In this document: positions 61,840 to 64,000 of the stretch, piece by piece
Layout of the letters: each line of letters starts with the position of its first letter
Position numbering within the stretch: position 1 is the first letter of the stretch
Assembly: GCF_022347725.1 (NCBI RefSeq)
Contig: NZ_JAKRGB010000019.1
Coordinates: forward strand, 1 to 64,000
DNA length: 64,000 nucleotides
Reading direction: 5' to 3'
Source of the DNA: Ruegeria sp. Ofav3-42
GTDB lineage: Bacteria; Pseudomonadota; Alphaproteobacteria; Rhodobacterales; Rhodobacteraceae
The notes under the pieces: model-generated
What the model was told of the DNA's origin: nothing
What the model saw: only the letters and a program-made list of their open reading frames with translations
Database searches by the model: none
Program-made: the position numbers and the translations under genes

Positions 61840-63926
61840 GTCGCTGCCTCCAGATCAGGGCGGGCCAATCCGCGGTTTTCCGGGGCAGTTTCGTGATCGC
61901 GGTCGACAGGCGTGGATTTGTGAACCAAGTCCAGCCAGGCCTCGTGTCGTTTGCGAACTTCTTCTGCCGGAATGACCCGTTCCGTTTCGGTCTTGAAAGT
62001 CCAGGCGATGAAGGACCCAAGCATCATGACGGTCATCAGCGCTGCCAACCACCAGATCCACCAGACCAACGCAAACATCCATATCCCGCTTAGCACGCAG
62101 AGGATGAAGCCAATGCCAGTGTTGAGTGGGACCGAGATATCCTCGTAGGCATCTGGCGTGGGATACGCGTTACCGCGTTCTTTCGCGGCCGCGAAGTTAT
62201 CCCGGTCGGTTACGTGAGGGATAATCGCAAAGTTATAGGGCGGCGGTGGTGCCGGGGTCGACCATTCCAACGTGCGCGCATCCCAAGGGTCGCCCACTGG
62301 TACGCGGGTTTTTTCCCGGTCCCTGATACTGACCCAAAGCTGCACGATCACCGACAATAGTGCACACAGGATGACCAGTGCTCCGACAACGGCGACAATC
62401 ATGTATGGGTGAAAACTGGGGTCCTCCCAGCTAAAGGATCGACGCGGCATTCCCATCAAGCCAACGAAATATAGCGGCAGGAAGGTCAGCATAAAACCGA
62501 CGGTCCACAACGCAACCGAGACACGGCCCCAAAACTCGCTCAGACGAAATCCGAAGGCCTTGGGAAACCAGTAATTGTACCCGGCCAGCAATCCGAACAG
62601 CACGCCCGGCAACAGAACATTGTGGAAATGGGCGACCAGGAACAGAGTGTTGTGGACCTGATAGTCAACCGTAGGGTTAGCGAGTATGACGCCAGACAGC
62701 CCTCCGATCACAAACAGCATCAGAAATGCCAGCCCATAAAGCATAGGGACGGAGAACCGGATACGCCCCCGGAACATCGTCGCCATCCAGTCATAGACCT
62801 TAACGCCGGTCGGGATGGCGATCAGCATGGTGGCGATGCCAAAAACCGCGTTGATCAGCGCGCTTTGGCCCATTGTGAAGAAGTGGTGCAGCCAGACGGT
62901 GAACGACAGAACCGCAATAGACATGGTGGCAATGACCAGCGAGTTGTACCCGTATAGACGTTTCGCCGAGAACGTGGCGAAGACCTCGGAATAGATGCCA
63001 TAGGCAGGCAGAACCAGCAGATAGACCTCGGGGTGGCCGAACAACCAAAACAGGTTGGCGTAGTTCATCATGTTGCCGCCAAGGTCGTTCGTGAAAAAGT
63101 GGAAATCCAGATACCTGTCAGCCGCCAACAGCAGCGCCGCAACCCCCAGAGGCGGCATTGCAAAGACGATCAGGATCGAGCTGCAGATGATCGTCCAGCA
63201 ATACATCGGCAAACGCATGAATTTCATACCCGGCGCGCGCAGTTTATAGATGGTCACTGCAAAATTGATCCCGGTCAGAGTTGTCCCGATGCCCGAGACG
63301 ACAATAGCCCAGATCCAGTAGTCTGGCCCAACGCCCGGATTGAACGCGGCGCCCGTATAAGGCGGGTATGCCGTCCAGCCGCCGGTCGAGAATTCGCCCA
63401 CCACAAGCGACACCATCAGCATCATCCCGGCCGAGACAGTCAGGCCCAAGCTGATCTGGTTCATCACTGGAAAGGCCACGTCCCGCGCACCAATCATCAG
63501 CGGGACCAGGAAATTCGCGACACCAAAGACGAAAGGCACGGCGACAAAGAAGATCATGATTGTGCCATGCGTGCTGAACAGTTCGGCGAAGTGTTCAGGT
63601 TCCAGGAATCCATCCCCCGGCCCTGCTGCCTGTTGAGCCCGCATGACCACGCCTTCGAGCACTCCTCGCGCCAACATGACGATCGCAAAGACGATGTACA
63701 TGATGCCGATCTTCTTGTGGTCTGCGCTGGTCAGCCAGTCACGCCACAATGATCCCCAGAGGCGAAACCACGTTAAAAGCCCAACCACGGCCACGACACC
63801 CACGATCACTACGCCTGCAGCGGCATTGGCAACGATTTCGTTGGCATTGGGGGTCTGGATCAGCCCCGCAATCGGAAAGGCGTCCCAATTCAGGCGGCCA
63901 AAAAAGCCGGACTCACTGGTGGTCAT
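61836..63926 (-). CDS. cyoB: Cytochrome bo-type ubiquinol oxidase subunit I (CyoB-like)
   Basis: This is a 696-residue heme-copper oxidase catalytic subunit with about 15 helices. The copper/heme site is visible: WLFGHPEVYLLVLP (His and cross-linked Tyr), WLHHFFTMG, the K-channel Lys in IAIPTGVKVYDW and heme ligands in LFLVAHFHNVLL. Compared with E. coli CyoB as remembered, Arg71 and His98 of the quinol site are kept (MLARG, PEHF), while Asp75 and Gln101 are Glu here. The WSTPAPPPPYNFA segment is typical of quinol oxidases. It overlaps the subunit II stop by two bases. Confidence 0.95.
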   Translation of the reverse strand: MTTSESGFFGRLNWDAFPIAGLIQTPNANEIVANAAAGVVIVGVVAVVGLLTWFRLWGSLWRDWLTSADHKKIGIMYIVFAIVMLARGVLEGVVMRAQQAAGPGDGFLEPEHFAELFSTHGTIMIFFVAVPFVFGVANFLVPLMIGARDVAFPVMNQISLGLTVSAGMMLMVSLVVGEFSTGGWTAYPPYTGAAFNPGVGPDYWIWAIVVSGIGTTLTGINFAVTIYKLRAPGMKFMRLPMYCWTIICSSILIVFAMPPLGVAALLLAADRYLDFHFFTNDLGGNMMNYANLFWLFGHPEVYLLVLPAYGIYSEVFATFSAKRLYGYNSLVIATMSIAVLSFTVWLHHFFTMGQSALINAVFGIATMLIAIPTGVKVYDWMATMFRGRIRFSVPMLYGLAFLMLFVIGGLSGVILANPTVDYQVHNTLFLVAHFHNVLLPGVLFGLLAGYNYWFPKAFGFRLSEFWGRVSVALWTVGFMLTFLPLYFVGLMGMPRRSFSWEDPSFHPYMIVAVVGALVILCALLSVIVQLWVSIRDREKTRVPVGDPWDARTLEWSTPAPPPPYNFAIIPHVTDRDNFAAAKERGNAYPTPDAYEDISVPLNTGIGFILCVLSGIWMFALVWWIWWLAALMTVMMLGSFIAWTFKTETERVIPAEEVRKRHEAWLDLVHKSTPVDRDHETAPENRGLARPDLEAAT

Positions 63927-64000
63927 TGTGATGCCTCCTGCCCAAATTCCACCGTCCCCGGCTGTTGATCCACTTGCAACCCCTCACCACCGTGATATCG
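63923..64000 (-). CDS. Quinol oxidase subunit II (CyoA-like), C-terminal end only
   Basis: The last 25 codons of a leftward frame run in from the window edge and end with TGA at 63923-63925, overlapping the cyoB start. The residues (YHGGEGLQVDQQPGTVEF) carry no diagnostic motif. Position directly before subunit I, as in cyoABCD operons, is the reason for the call. Confidence 0.6.
   Translation of the reverse strand, partial: RYHGGEGLQVDQQPGTVEFGQEASQ

Overview
The window looks like a chromosomal segment of an alphaproteobacterium of the Rhodobacteraceae (Roseobacter group). The pointers are moderately high G+C, a bioBFDAGC operon preceded by BioR-type boxes, a Mla-type lipid ABC system, a cyo-type quinol oxidase, choline/carnitine-type catabolism and several type I secretion systems (T1SS). 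Genus and species cannot be fixed from sequence reading alone. Genes are packed into long operons with many 4-base ATGA/GTGA overlaps. I saw no tRNA, rRNA, CRISPR, insertion sequence or prophage gene.

Region by region: 0.1-4.1 kb is a decaying catabolic locus: a SnoaL-like gene with several frameshifts and a nonsense codon, an amidohydrolase with a C-terminal frameshift, and an intact SLC13-type permease. 4.2-13.1 kb holds a minus-strand T1SS operon (two ABC proteins and a membrane-fusion protein) facing a large cadherin/PA14 surface-type protein. Both ABC proteins have lost nearly all nucleotide-binding motifs, which is the most unusual thing in the window. 13.1-18.5 kb is the complete biotin operon. 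18.7-29.5 kb is a nine-gene minus-strand catabolic cluster: Rieske oxygenase, choline-sulfatase-like sulfatase, two SDRs, cupin, BKACE, aldehyde dehydrogenase, carnitine-dehydrogenase-like protein and GMC oxidoreductase. Its upstream neighbour is a GlxA/AraC-type regulator, and two direct repeats spaced 21 bp lie in between.

29.9-44.7 kb is a secretion and adhesion island. It has a second, intact T1SS (ABC plus HlyD), an RTX/beta-propeller protein with a dockerin-like tail, a divergent 1290-residue Ig-repeat adhesin with a cohesin-like module, and then SapC, TolC, LapB-like ABC and HlyD genes in one operon. A two-component system (OmpR-type regulator and hybrid kinase) converges on it at 44.8-47.4 kb. 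47.5-49.0 kb is a phosphonate-monoester-hydrolase-like sulfatase.

49.3-53.2 kb is an Mla/Mce-type lipid transport operon. 53.2-55.7 kb is an ECF sigma factor with a von Willebrand A (YfbK-like) membrane protein. 55.8-57.4 kb is an FMN-binding glutamate-synthase-like protein. 57.6-58.4 kb holds tandem fluoride channel genes, 58.4-60.9 kb an EmrAB-like efflux pair, and 60.9-64.0 kb a cytochrome bo-type quinol oxidase operon whose subunit II gene runs off the window edge.

All functional names rest on motif and family recognition by eye; no database search was run.
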